Origin: Candidatus Helarchaeota archaeon
Lineage (GTDB): Archaea > Asgardarchaeota > Lokiarchaeia > Helarchaeales > HEL-GB-A
Assembly: GCA_013375455.1 (NCBI GenBank)
Contig: JABXJT010000061.1
Location: 1 to 27,194, forward strand
DNA length: 27,194 nt
Direction of reading: 5' to 3'
A program made the position numbers and the translations under genes. Under the pieces are notes generated by a model. The model was not told where the DNA came from. It saw nothing but the letters and a program-made list of their open reading frames with translations, and did no database searches. Positions 1 to 7,377 of the stretch are shown here, one piece after another (the stretch's first letter is position 1; the number at the start of each line of letters is the position of its first letter).

Positions 1-359
1 ATTATGGCAAGAATGGTCATGATGGTGGCTTGAACGGCACTCCCCGGGGGGACTGTAAAGACGCCGGGGTACAATCCAAAGCCATCGGTCAAATAACCGA
101 AGAAACCAAAAGGCACTAGTGCAATTCCCACCATAATCGGAGTTCGCGCAGTAATCCGGCCACCCCAATGAGGATGATGGCTTGTAATGTCCTTGCGTGC
201 AAAAATTAATCCAATGAGCAAGAATAATATTGTTATTCCAGCGAAAACGTATAAATAAATCTGCGCAAATAAATGAAACGCTCCCGCGAGAAAGAAGATT
301 GGGACTAGCATGATGGTACTGGCAGCAATCAAATAAACCGCGAGCCGTGATCTCTCCAC
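1..359 (-). CDS. Multi-pass membrane protein, partial (runs off left edge)
   Basis: The reverse strand is open from position 359 to the window edge, with no stop in about 119 codons. I chose the GTG at 359-357 because GAGGTGA lies five bases upstream, the same Shine-Dalgarno form used by other genes here. The peptide begins VERSRLAVYL and has hydrophobic segments at about residues 6-26, 36-57 and 79-96, with a fourth starting near the edge. A histidine-rich loop (ITSHHPHWGG) lies between the second and third segments. I do not recognise the family. It is probably an integral membrane protein whose C-terminal part lies outside the window. The open frame is seen directly; membrane location is inferred from hydrophobicity. 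Confidence 0.7.
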   Translation of the reverse strand, partial: MERSRLAVYLIAASTIMLVPIFFLAGAFHLFAQIYLYVFAGITILFLLIGLIFARKDITSHHPHWGGRITARTPIMVGIALVPFGFFGYLTDGFGLYPGVFTVPPGSAVQATIMTILAI

Positions 360-435
360 TTCAATCACCTCTCAGAAATCTTTACAAATAAACTCCATTA
401 TCTTTCTGAATATTAATATCCCTTATAATCGTACC

Positions 436-444
436 TTTATAAAT
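436..444 (+). promoter_or_regulatory. Archaeal TATA box for the YkgJ-like gene
   Basis: TTTATAAAT lies 15-25 bases before the two candidate ATG codons at 459 and 465. Archaeal transcription starts about 25 bases after the TATA box, so the message is probably leaderless and the second ATG (465) may be the true start. Confidence 0.45.
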
Positions 445-458
445 TGTTACTTTGAATA

Positions 459-833
459 ATGTTCATGGAACGAGCCACTTCCAATTATTGCCTGGAACAC
501 GATTGTGGCGAATGTTGCGTGAGGGGGTGGAGCGTGTTCGTGACGGAGGAGGAAATAGCATGGTGGAAAGAGAGCCGCCCAGAAATATTGAAAGGCATCA
601 CGTCAGGGGTTTTTAATAACGAGAGACGGAAAGTCCTCAAAAAGAAGAAAGCTCTCTCACCCGATGGTGAAGTCCAGGAAACCTGCATTTTTTATGATTA
701 CCAAGAAAAATGCCTCATTCACGAAGTCAAGCCGGAAATGTGCAAGAAATTTTCCTGCATTTATCATCCATTCTTTTTCCTTCGATTCCTTCATCAACTC
801 TCGCATCTGGACGTTGATAAAATAGAAGGATAA
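459..833 (+). CDS. YkgJ/UPF0153-like cysteine-cluster metal-binding protein
   Basis: This 124-residue protein has a cysteine pattern typical of the YkgJ (UPF0153) zinc/iron-chelating family: CLEHDCGECC near residues 11-20, then ETCIFYD, KCLIHEVKPEMC and KKFSC near residues 75-100. The family is thought to bind a metal or an Fe-S centre through these cysteines, and its cellular role is not well defined. Length fits the compact form of the family. There is no signal peptide or membrane segment, so it is probably cytosolic. A leaderless start at 459 or at the in-frame ATG at 465 is likely. The stop (831-833) is directly followed by the stop of the convergent gene on the other strand, with no base between them. 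Confidence 0.75.
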   Translation: MFMERATSNYCLEHDCGECCVRGWSVFVTEEEIAWWKESRPEILKGITSGVFNNERRKVLKKKKALSPDGEVQETCIFYDYQEKCLIHEVKPEMCKKFSCIYHPFFFLRFLHQLSHLDVDKIEG

Positions 834-1340
834 TTATATCTTGTCCAAATCTTTTAAAACCTTCTCCGCCAGTCGTTTCCTACTTTTTTCTTCGGTTAAT
901 TTTCTTTGGGCATCATCTCTTTTTTTGGCTTCAGACTTTTCGGGAATGAAAAAAGGAGCGGCTAGATGCCGGATTAAATCATTGACTTTCTTGCGGAAGG
1001 TTCGCGCAGGGGGGAGGATGGCGATTATATATGAAACATTAGGAATGCGTGCAGACCCTCCTTTAAAGAGCACGGGTTTAATTGGCTCCATGATCACCAT
1101 GTGATTTTGATAATTTAGATTAAAATCGATGGGATGTGGCGACACTTTCATCGCTTGAAGGAGAGTAGATTTCAAGGATTCCATGTCGATGGAAAGGTTT
1201 GACCGCTCTACTTTTTCCACGATGGACGCCTCCTCCGAGAGGAGATAGACCGCATCAAAGTTCTCTCTATTGACAGCGAGTTCCAGGTGCGCCACGACCT
1301 CTATCATTTTCTTATTATCATCAGGTTTGTGATTACTCAT
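834..1340 (-). CDS. Hypothetical protein, possible roadblock-like fold
   Basis: This 168-residue protein is not one I recognise. The middle part alternates short strands and helices (AVYLLSE, a helix at DMESLKSTLLQAM, FNLNYQNHMVIM, YIIAILPP, then a helix at RTFRKKVNDLIRHL). That order resembles roadblock/LC7 or longin-like small domains, but this is a weak pattern-based guess. The last 35 or so residues are highly charged and probably helical. There is no signal peptide or membrane segment. The ATG at 1340 lies only nine bases from the left end of the first TnpB element. Joining the two element flanks restores GGAGAGA and a TTTTAATAA box in front of this gene, so the insertion has separated it from its native promoter. 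Confidence 0.65.
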   Translation of the reverse strand: MSNHKPDDNKKMIEVVAHLELAVNRENFDAVYLLSEEASIVEKVERSNLSIDMESLKSTLLQAMKVSPHPIDFNLNYQNHMVIMEPIKPVLFKGGSARIPNVSYIIAILPPARTFRKKVNDLIRHLAAPFFIPEKSEAKKRDDAQRKLTEEKSRKRLAEKVLKDLDKI

Positions 1341-1361
1341 TTTATTTACCTTGATTGAAAG

Positions 1362-1380
1362 CCACTACCTTTAGGGAGTG
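1362..1380 (+). repeat. Left-end imperfect hairpin of TnpB element 1
   Basis: CCACTACC-TTTA-GGGAGTG folds into a stem with one mismatch. Copy 2 has the perfect version. IS200/IS605 elements use subterminal hairpins of this type for recognition by TnpA. Confidence 0.65.
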
Positions 1381-1502
1381 AATGGATTAAGAATCCAGTA
1401 TACCTCAGGTTTGATGCTTATAATACTTTCAGGTATCTCTCCTGCTTTTATAGAACCGACTCTAATACTAATTTAAGAAATCCGTGTTGGTCTAACGTCA
1501 AA

Positions 1503-2768
1503 ATGAAGACAAATAAAGGGATTAAGGTCAGAATCTACCCGAATAAGCGACAACAAGAGCTACTCAATAAAACATTCGGCTGCTGTCGGTTTCTCCACAA
1601 TAAAATGCTGGAAGAACGAAATAAGGTTTATGAAGAGCTGAAAGATGAGAAGGTACAATTGTATGCCCATAAATACAGGACTGAAAAGCAGTACAAACAG
1701 GACTTTCCTTTTTTGAGTGAGGTCGATTCCAAGGCACTCCAATCGGAAACCCGTAAGCTCCTCCAAGCGTTTCAAAACTTTTTTCGCGGCATTCGAGAGG
1801 GGAAAAAAGTTGGCCATCCCAAATTCAGATCGAAGAAGCAGAAGCAAGCTTACACGACTTATAATATCAATAACAACATTCGAATTGAACAAAAAGCCAA
1901 GCGAATCAAACTCCCGAAAGTTGGGTGGATCAAATACCGAGATGACAGGAAAATTGATCACCCAATTAAACACGTAACCGTCAGCAAAACGCGAACGAAT
2001 AAATATTTCGTGGCAATCATAATTGAGGTAGAGATGGACGTAGAACCCCTTACTGCCATCCCGCTTCAGAAAATTGAAGCGTTTGACATGTCAGCCCCTC
2101 ACTTGCTCGTTAATGAAATTGTGGAATTGACCAATCCCCGCTTTTATCGAAACCAAGAACGAAAATTGAAACGATTGCATGAATTAGTATCCCGCAAGCA
2201 ACAAGGATCAAAAAATCGGGAGAAAGCACGATTGAGGCTAGCGAAGGGGTATGAGAAAATCCAAAATCAAAAAATGGATTGGACACATAAACTTACCCAT
2301 TCCTTAAGTACCCAATTTGATGCCATCATCTTAGAGGATTTGAATATTCAAGGGATGCAACAGTTCAATTCGGGACTGTCCAAATCCGTGACCTTGGATT
2401 TCTCTTGGTATCAATTCATCTCGTATTTGCGGTATAAACTTGAATGGCAAGGCAAGCATCTTGTCTTAGTTGATCGGTTTTTCCCGTCCAGCAAACGTTG
2501 CTCGGTTTGCGGTCAGATAAACAATGACCTGCAACTGAGTGAACGGACTTGGACGTGTCCATGCGGGGCAACGCACCACCGAGACGTGAACGCCTCAACT
2601 AATCTTAAAACAGAAGGATTGCACATTCTTCACGATCAAGGAATTACAATCATTAACGATAATTCTACTACCGTAGGGACTACGGGAAGTCACGCCTCTG
2701 GAGATCGTGTAAGCCCTGCACTCGCAGGCAGTGGTCAAGGAAGGAGGAATCCACCTGCCTTTAGGTAG
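1503..2768 (+). CDS. tnpB: IS200/IS605-family TnpB, RNA-guided endonuclease
   Basis: This 421-residue TnpB has an N-terminal helical domain beginning with the family motif KVRIYPNKRQQELL, the usual GCCRFLHNKML segment and a split RuvC domain. The predicted catalytic acids are all present: Asp in EAFDMSAP (about residue 195), Glu in IILEDLNIQG (about 280) and Asp in HHRDVNAS (about 362). A zinc finger CSVCGQ...CPCG sits between the last two. TnpB proteins are guided by an omega RNA from the element's right end to cut DNA next to a TAM, which favours element retention. The C-terminal tail, about 55 residues past the last Asp, overlaps the predicted omega RNA. The ATG at 1503 is conserved in both copies. 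The protein ends in AFR, two residues shorter than copy 2. It is probably active. Confidence 0.93.
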   Translation: MKTNKGIKVRIYPNKRQQELLNKTFGCCRFLHNKMLEERNKVYEELKDEKVQLYAHKYRTEKQYKQDFPFLSEVDSKALQSETRKLLQAFQNFFRGIREGKKVGHPKFRSKKQKQAYTTYNINNNIRIEQKAKRIKLPKVGWIKYRDDRKIDHPIKHVTVSKTRTNKYFVAIIIEVEMDVEPLTAIPLQKIEAFDMSAPHLLVNEIVELTNPRFYRNQERKLKRLHELVSRKQQGSKNREKARLRLAKGYEKIQNQKMDWTHKLTHSLSTQFDAIILEDLNIQGMQQFNSGLSKSVTLDFSWYQFISYLRYKLEWQGKHLVLVDRFFPSSKRCSVCGQINNDLQLSERTWTCPCGATHHRDVNASTNLKTEGLHILHDQGITIINDNSTTVGTTGSHASGDRVSPALAGSGQGRRNPPAFR

Positions 2769-2779
2769 TGGTAGTTCAA
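2671..2779 (+). ncRNA. Predicted omega RNA scaffold of TnpB copy 1 (guide follows from 2780)
   Basis: In TnpB systems the omega RNA derives from the 3' end of tnpB and the right end of the element, and the flanking DNA supplies the guide. Here the region has a perfect hairpin, CCGTAG-GGA-CTACGG (2671-2685), identical in copy 2, and the right-end hairpin at 2751-2771. The guide would begin TCTCTCCATCAATG at 2780. The 5' boundary is a guess. Confidence 0.45.
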
Positions 2780-2849
2780 TCTCTCCATCAATGTTATTAA
2801 AAGGCGAAAATAAAAATATTTAGGGACGAATTGAAACTCCACGAGTTGC

Positions 2850-3101
2850 ATGCACGTAACATTTTTGAATGAAAGAAGATACGATGTAATGGAAATGCGC
2901 GAAAAGTATTCGGTCTTTGTGGCGGCAGGACTCATCATTCTAGAGACGGTTGGTGGAGCTTGGTTCATTATTAACGTATTATGGGTCATTGCCGTGGGGA
3001 AATGGATCAACCTACCGCTGTTCCTTCTTGACTTTTTTGGAATGATTCCAGTCTTATATCTTTCTGCTCGCATCAATAAGGAACTAACCAGAGATTCCTG
3101 A
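2850..3101 (+). CDS. Small two-TM membrane protein
   Basis: This protein is up to 83 residues long with two hydrophobic segments, about residues 22-49 (SVFVAAGLIILETVGG onward) and 54-72 (LPLFLLDFFGMIPVLYLSA). An AAAATATTTAGG box at about 2812-2823 is placed for a leaderless start at ATG 2850. An in-frame ATG at 2889 is an alternative that removes a hydrophilic 13-residue leader. I do not recognise a family. It lies just after the right end of TnpB element 1, and nearby genes give no clue to function. The reverse-strand frame here is a shadow. Confidence 0.6.
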   Translation: MHVTFLNERRYDVMEMREKYSVFVAAGLIILETVGGAWFIINVLWVIAVGKWINLPLFLLDFFGMIPVLYLSARINKELTRDS

Positions 3102-3155
3102 TTTTGAATTGCAAAAACTACTCAATGATAAATGGGATTGGTGAGCTGTCTTAAC

Positions 3156-3368
3156 TCATTCCTCTTCCCATTTTCGATGGAATTCCTGAATTTCAGCGAT
3201 GATTTGGGCATCGATGCCGAGATCGATTAGATCTTTCAAGAATTCATCATCATACAGGTCGAGTTTTTCTTTTGGATAGATTGCTCTAATCAAATTAATT
3301 TTGATGATTGCATCAAGTTTTTTCTCAATTGCTTTCAATTTCTCGAGCACTTCACTCATTTTTTCCAA
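3156..3368 (-). CDS. Small coiled-coil protein
   Basis: This protein has about 70 residues with an N-terminal amphipathic heptad-like helix (SEVLEKLKAIEKKLDAIIK), followed by an acidic helical part (DDEFLKDLIDLG, QIIAEIQEFHRKWEEE). The start is decided by the Shine-Dalgarno: GGAGGTG is five bases from the TTG at 3368, so I use that codon. The frame also contains GTG at 3389, which lies upstream of the Shine-Dalgarno, and ATG at 3359, which is possible but further away. It follows the transporter gene by about 40 bases, with its own ribosome site in the gap, so the two probably form an operon. It may be a small accessory or oligomerisation partner; the function is unknown. Confidence 0.7.
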   Translation of the reverse strand: MEKMSEVLEKLKAIEKKLDAIIKINLIRAIYPKEKLDLYDDEFLKDLIDLGIDAQIIAEIQEFHRKWEEE

Positions 3369-3407
3369 AATTTCACCTCCTTCACTCACAGCCTCCGTAT
3401 CTCTTAT

Positions 3408-4973
3408 TTATTTTTCAGCAAGATACACTCCAAAATACTGTTCAATTAACTTGTAGGCTTGATAGAACGGGCGTAAGTCTCCAGTGAAGGCCTCAAGATA
3501 TTCGCGGTAATCGTACACGAAGCGGTTCAAGAATTTTTCCAGGCGGACGCGCAAGTCCGGAGTTTCCTTATCGGCGATGACGGCTGCATTTACTATTCCA
3601 TATTCGACCAGAATCTTGACATCGCCATGATCGATGCTTTCTAGTTTTTGCTCGGAATGAATGCTTTCCTTTATTAACGAACCCACGGCCGATAGGGCAC
3701 TCGTAATGAGATCCGCATCAATGAGGACGTCCTTAAAACTCATTTCAAAGAGGCACCGCCCATCTTGACTGATAACATACACCCCTTTTACATCCACCTC
3801 TCTTGCGAGCGCTTCCTCTAAGGGCTTAGTGGTGAGGATAATAGGGGCGATGGCGAATAATAACAGAGAAGTTACGATGAGAGCAATGGAAGCAATCGGT
3901 AATGTAACAATGAAGCCTTGAAGACCAGTGCTAATAAGTAACCCAGTATTCGTGGCAACGAAAAAGACAGCTACATATTTACCTCTAGAATGAGGAGAGG
4001 CATAATCTGCAGGAATTATATAGTCAACAGTATTAGTAATTGCATTTCCGGCGCCGAATAAAGTCCAAACAATCAGAATTGGAAGTAACTCTTCGGTTGT
4101 AGGTGAGAGAATGCCCCAAATAGTAAATCCTAATCCGAGTATTAAGAAAAATACAAGAATCATTGACTTTCGACCGTATCGATCAATACAAAAATACCCT
4201 CCGATAAGAGCGAATCCAGCTAATAGGGGGAAGTAAAGATAATAAATTAAGGTCCTAAATTCTAATGTAATGGTCCCATTGAAAAAAATTTGGATAAAGG
4301 GTAAGGCAATCATAAATAAAAGAAAAGAAATCACAAAATACATAAAAGATTTATTTTTAAAAATTGTTGAATATGAAGAAGGTTCCACTGATTCAGATCG
4401 TGAAAGAGGAACGAATAAGTATTGAAATAATAGAAAAAATACAATTAGAAATGACAAAAGAAATAGTGTAAGACCAATAGGAAATAATACAAGCAAATAA
4501 AGCATCCCGAAAACAATTATAAAGGAAATGAAGTAAATAAATCCCTGTAACCTACCACGGTCTTTAGGATGGGAAATATCTCCAAAATAAGCGCCAATGG
4601 AGATATTTGTTATTCCAAATGCTATTCCTTGAATTATTGTTATCAAAAAAATATCAATGTTGGGTCCTATAAAGGAATATCCCAAGTTAATTTTCAAGAT
4701 TGATAAAGTAAATCCAAGCAAATATAATATACAGCCGATTGATATGAATATTCTGCGATTTAAGAAGCGATCAATGAAAAATCCTGCTAATAAGGCGAAA
4801 ATAAGAGAGAGAACAATAAAAACCAGGCTATAAAAAATTGGAGGATCTGGAAGTGTAAGATGTGATAGTATCAGTAATGTTCCTTGCCAGCTCACAAGGT
4901 TAGCAACACATATAAAGAAATATGATAAATAGGGGCGCCTAGAAAAATTTTGCCAAAAAGATTTCTCTTCCAT
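3408..4973 (-). CDS. MFS transporter with a C-terminal roadblock/longin-like domain
   Basis: This 521-residue protein has about 12 membrane segments over residues 15-385 in the 6+6 layout of the major facilitator superfamily. Loop 2-3 has FFIDRFLNRR and loop 8-9 has IDRYGRK, both like MFS motif A. Residues about 397-521 form an unusual soluble extension that starts GVYVISQDGRCLF, continues with a helix at DADLITSALSAV, a GDVKILVEYG strand pair and AAVIADK, and ends in long helices. That order resembles the roadblock/longin-like domains common in Asgard archaea, where they often pair with small GTPases. The substrate is unknown. The gene is divergent from the PHP gene, with a 40-base gap holding TATA-like boxes for both. 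The first third is notably AT-rich. The MFS call is firm; the C-terminal domain is inference. Confidence 0.85.
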   Translation of the reverse strand: MEEKSFWQNFSRRPYLSYFFICVANLVSWQGTLLILSHLTLPDPPIFYSLVFIVLSLIFALLAGFFIDRFLNRRIFISIGCILYLLGFTLSILKINLGYSFIGPNIDIFLITIIQGIAFGITNISIGAYFGDISHPKDRGRLQGFIYFISFIIVFGMLYLLVLFPIGLTLFLLSFLIVFFLLFQYLFVPLSRSESVEPSSYSTIFKNKSFMYFVISFLLFMIALPFIQIFFNGTITLEFRTLIYYLYFPLLAGFALIGGYFCIDRYGRKSMILVFFLILGLGFTIWGILSPTTEELLPILIVWTLFGAGNAITNTVDYIIPADYASPHSRGKYVAVFFVATNTGLLISTGLQGFIVTLPIASIALIVTSLLLFAIAPIILTTKPLEEALAREVDVKGVYVISQDGRCLFEMSFKDVLIDADLITSALSAVGSLIKESIHSEQKLESIDHGDVKILVEYGIVNAAVIADKETPDLRVRLEKFLNRFVYDYREYLEAFTGDLRPFYQAYKLIEQYFGVYLAEK

Positions 4974-5013
4974 AGGAAAGTTCTATATCGATACTAATTA
5001 TTAAAAATTTTTA
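4974..5013. promoter_or_regulatory. Divergent promoter region (MFS transporter / PHP phosphoesterase)
   Basis: Only 40 bases separate the two start codons. A reverse TTTTTAATAATT (about 4998-5009) lies near -30 for the transporter ATG at 4973. A forward TATAT (4984-4988) lies near -28 for the PHP ATG at 5014. Both messages would be leaderless, and the two promoters overlap face to face. Confidence 0.5.
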
Positions 5014-5688
5014 ATGGAAAAAATGGACCTTCACGTTCATACGAACTTCTCTGATGGCAACTCTTCGGTAAAAGAGGCGATCCAAGTTGCGCAAACAAAA
5101 AACCTTATTTTTCTAGCAATTACAGACCATTTTACCACGACATGGAAACAATCAGTAATAGATACCATTGATCAGAATAATTTCGAAGCCTATCGGCAGG
5201 AGATAATAAACGAACGCGAATTAGCACGATATAATTGTTTAATTGGAATAGAAATCGATGCAGGCTCCAACTTTAACGCCATCAGGCTGATTCCGTTCAA
5301 TCAGTTTGAAATCGTACTTTTTGAATACGTGGATTCAATCGTTACATTAGAGAAACTCGAATCACTCATTCAGGAGTTAGAACTACCTTCCATCACTGCA
5401 TTGGCACATAATACATACTTCAAACTCGCCAATTTAGAAAAGCTCAGCACGATACTTGTCAAGAATAACATTTATTTTGAAGTAAATTCCCGATATTTGA
5501 GTCATTTTGATAGCAATGCAATAAATCGACTCAAAATTTTAAAAGATCACGGCGTGAAATTTACGATTGGTTCCGACGCGCATGATAAAACACGAATCGG
5601 TGATACGGACCTCGCGCTATCCCTATTAGAACAAATCGATGGCGTTGAAAACTTGATTGATTTAAGTGATTACAAACTAATTTTTTAA
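5014..5688 (+). CDS. PHP-domain metal-dependent phosphoesterase
   Basis: This 224-residue protein has the PHP-family metal-binding motifs in order: DLHVHTNFSDG (His7, His9, Asp14), ITDHF (Asp38, His39), a Glu in GIEIDAG, the His of ALAHNTY, and GSDAHD near the end. PHP enzymes use two or three metal ions to hydrolyse phosphoesters. Family members include histidinol phosphatase, exonucleases and 3',5'-nucleoside bisphosphate phosphatases. The short length, with no extra domain, fits a small stand-alone phosphatase. It is cytosolic, with no membrane segments. The start ATG at 5014 suits a leaderless transcript. The substrate cannot be told from sequence. Confidence 0.88.
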   Translation: MEKMDLHVHTNFSDGNSSVKEAIQVAQTKNLIFLAITDHFTTTWKQSVIDTIDQNNFEAYRQEIINERELARYNCLIGIEIDAGSNFNAIRLIPFNQFEIVLFEYVDSIVTLEKLESLIQELELPSITALAHNTYFKLANLEKLSTILVKNNIYFEVNSRYLSHFDSNAINRLKILKDHGVKFTIGSDAHDKTRIGDTDLALSLLEQIDGVENLIDLSDYKLIF

Positions 5689-5714
5689 GTCGCCGAGTTT
5701 GCCCCTTGATAAAT

Positions 5715-5723
5715 CTTATAAGG
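5715..5723 (+). promoter_or_regulatory. TATA box for cupin/GNAT genes
   Basis: CTTATAAGG lies about 45 bases before the cupin start, predicting a 5' leader of about 20 bases that contains a weak GAGG Shine-Dalgarno at 5754-5757. Confidence 0.4.
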
Positions 5724-5764
5724 CAACATCGCTATTTGTGCAATAACAGTTTTTGAGGCTGTGA

Positions 5765-6034
5765 ATGATGTCGGAAATTAAGAAGGAGACGCCCTCTCAA
5801 GAAGAGATTGACAAGATGTTAAAAGAATGGAGCACGTGGACCTGTGATCCCAGCACGTTCGATTGGGAATATTCTGATACCGAGATCTGTTTCATCATTG
5901 AAGGGGAAGTGACAGTCAAGACAGACACGGGCAAAGTAGACATTAAACCAGGCGACCTAGTGACATTTCCCAAGGGACTTAAATGTGTGTGGAACGTTAA
6001 AAAGCCGATCAGAAAGGTTTATACATTTAAATGA
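5765..6034 (+). CDS. Small cupin (DUF861/Cupin_3 type)
   Basis: This 89-residue single-domain cupin has the pattern WSTWTCDPSTFDWEY, then an E-x-C-FIIEGEV strand, VDIKPGDLVTFPKGL and CVWNV. This is the usual layout of the DUF861/EutQ-like cupin_3 family. These proteins form a beta barrel. Many have unknown roles, and some bind sugars or small metabolites. The classical two-His metal motif is absent, as is common in this subfamily. Two ATG codons (5765 and 5768) could start it. The GNAT gene begins 12 bases after the stop, suggesting cotranscription. Confidence 0.88.
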   Translation: MMSEIKKETPSQEEIDKMLKEWSTWTCDPSTFDWEYSDTEICFIIEGEVTVKTDTGKVDIKPGDLVTFPKGLKCVWNVKKPIRKVYTFK

Positions 6035-6046
6035 GTTCCTAAATGG

Positions 6047-6538
6047 GTGTTGACGCCACTGAAGGATAAAGCTTTTCAGATTCGCGAATTCCGGGAAGGA
6101 GACTTGGACGATGTTGTCAACATTAATCGCGCGTGTCTTCCCGAGAATTACCCTAGTTTCTTTTTTATGAGTATCTTTTATAAATTCCCGAAAAGTTTTA
6201 GGGTGGCAATACAAGAAGACAAGGTCTGTGGATATTGCATGTGGCGCATCGAGAAAGGATTATCCAACTTCGCACTGCGTTGGACAAAAAAAGCTCACCT
6301 TGTAAGCATCGCGGTGCTTGAAGAACATCGCAGGTACGGCATTGGAGAAGCCCTTCTCCTGAAGGGGATGCAGTCAATGAAGGAGGACTACGACGCCCCC
6401 GAATTCATTCTTGAAGTCCGCATGTCAAATACTGCCGCGATTGCCATGTATGAGAAAAATGGTTATAAAATTGTTAAGACATTGGAAGGCTATTATCGCG
6501 ATGGCGAAAGCGCTTACATGATGGCAATACGAATTTAG
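6047..6538 (+). CDS. GNAT acetyltransferase, RimI/Ard1-like
   Basis: This 163-residue protein has the GNAT fold: FQIREFREGDLDDVVNINRACLPE at the N-terminus, the central strand HLVSIAVLEEHRRYGIGEALL with the acetyl-CoA pyrophosphate loop R-R-Y-G-I-G, and VRMSNTAAIAMYEKNGYKIV. This pattern is closest to the RimI/Ard1 N-terminal protein acetyltransferases, including the ENYP motif in the substrate region. It would acetylate the N-terminus of proteins with acetyl-CoA in the cytosol. The start is GTG at 6047. An ATG at 6043 is out of frame and stops after eight codons. An internal ATACATTTAAATG box at the end of the cupin gene (about 6020-6032) could give a separate transcript. Function confidence is moderate; family confidence is high. 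Confidence 0.88.
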   Translation: MLTPLKDKAFQIREFREGDLDDVVNINRACLPENYPSFFFMSIFYKFPKSFRVAIQEDKVCGYCMWRIEKGLSNFALRWTKKAHLVSIAVLEEHRRYGIGEALLLKGMQSMKEDYDAPEFILEVRMSNTAAIAMYEKNGYKIVKTLEGYYRDGESAYMMAIRI

Positions 6539-6651
6539 TTGCTACTATTTAATAGATTTATATATAAATAAGACAATAGATGATTATTTTAACGCGATCA
6601 TTAGGTCCGATTATTTTTGAAAAGGCAAATCTATTGTTATTGCGATTAAAA

Positions 6652-6661
6652 GCATTTAAAT
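6652..6661 (+). promoter_or_regulatory. TATA box for small zinc-ribbon gene
   Basis: CATTTAAATA lies about 28-35 bases before the ATG at 6687. GGAAG at 6671-6675 could be a Shine-Dalgarno. The rest of the 148-base gap from 6539 is AT-rich with nothing else recognisable. Confidence 0.4.
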
Positions 6662-6686
6662 AACCAAGAAGGAAGATATAAATCTA

Positions 6687-6917
6687 ATGCCTCGGAGAAT
6701 ACCAGATCAATTTGAAAAATACTGTGCAAATTGTAAAAAATTTTATTGGTCATCTTTCGTCATACCAGAAACTTGTGAATCGTGCAATTCTGTGCTCAAA
6801 ATTGTTTTAATCTGCAAGACTTGTAAACAAAAATACATGGTGACTGAAGTAAACATTAGAGATAAATGTCAAACGTGTCAGATGCCCCTAAAATTAAATT
6901 ATTATGGTTTTTTATAA
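6687..6917 (+). CDS. Small double zinc-ribbon protein
   Basis: This 76-residue protein has four CxxC pairs: CANC (residues 13-16), CESC, CKTC and CQTC. They would fold as two zinc ribbons in tandem. Lysine and aromatic residues between the pairs (KKFYWSSF, KQKYMV) suggest nucleic-acid or protein contact. There is no membrane segment. No family can be assigned beyond zinc ribbon. A TATA-like box is about 30 bases upstream. It is convergent with the HepT gene, with a gap of 28 bases. Confidence 0.72.
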   Translation: MPRRIPDQFEKYCANCKKFYWSSFVIPETCESCNSVLKIVLICKTCKQKYMVTEVNIRDKCQTCQMPLKLNYYGFL

Positions 6918-6945
6918 AAACGGGCTGTTCGTGAGTTTTGCAAGT

Positions 6946-7377
6946 TCATTCTTCATTTTCAGAAAGATATTTAACTATTTCTTTTTTGAATTCAGAAAAA
7001 ACTTTTTGAATATTCTTCATAAGCGGCTCTAATTTTGATTCATCTAGGAGAAAACCATACGAATGCGTAAAAAAATGACGAAAATACAAATAATTCCCCA
7101 ATTTATCCGCTATTTCTATCGAAATTAGGTTATTTTCAACAGCTAAGTTAAGTAAATCCCTATGCCACGTGGGCGAGTCAGGGATTTGTACATTTTTACT
7201 AAGTAATGATTGTTTCAAAATATTTTCTACGCCATTATAGATATTTTGAAGATATGCCCCTATCCCTACAAGAACTACAAGCTCCTTATTTGGTCTGTCC
7301 TTGACTTTCTCTAATTCAGTTAAAACTTTTGTTATATTTTCGATCTCGGCATCAATCTTATCTTTTAAACTAGCCAT
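6946..7377 (-). CDS. hepT: HepT-like HEPN ribonuclease toxin (DUF86)
   Basis: This protein has about 143 residues from ATG 7377. It is all helical, with the HEPN catalytic motif R-x4-H-x-Y in YFRHFFTHSYG (Arg100, His105, Tyr107 from this start). This is the HepT form of HEPN RNases (DUF86), whose tyrosine is AMPylated by the partner antitoxin MntA. I chose ATG 7377 because it overlaps the MntA stop by eight bases, a translational coupling layout. Earlier in-frame ATGs at 7401 and 7392 would add residues containing WCC that do not match the family. It is expected to be a cytosolic tRNA- or mRNA-cleaving toxin. All visible key residues are intact. Confidence 0.87.
   Translation of the reverse strand: MASLKDKIDAEIENITKVLTELEKVKDRPNKELVVLVGIGAYLQNIYNGVENILKQSLLSKNVQIPDSPTWHRDLLNLAVENNLISIEIADKLGNYLYFRHFFTHSYGFLLDESKLEPLMKNIQKVFSEFKKEIVKYLSENEE

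Larger units (their letters stand above)
1350..2779 (+). mobile_element. TnpB-only IS200/IS605-like element, copy 1
   Basis: The ends were set by comparison with the second copy at 12003-13452. Similarity begins just after TTTAC (1345-1349) and stops after GTAGTTCAA at 2779, where the flanks diverge. TTTAC resembles the TTAC target of IS608-type elements and would be the TAM of the TnpB nuclease. Each end has a hairpin with a TTTA loop: 1362-1380 at the left and 2751-2771 at the right. No Y1 transposase tnpA is present, so the element depends on a transposase elsewhere in the genome. The leader between the left end and tnpB is about 20 bases shorter than in copy 2. Confidence 0.85.

Noticed and set aside
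2735..3076. 113-codon frame on the minus strand
   Set aside because: It is antisense to the small membrane protein and crosses the end of TnpB element 1, and its composition is not protein-like.
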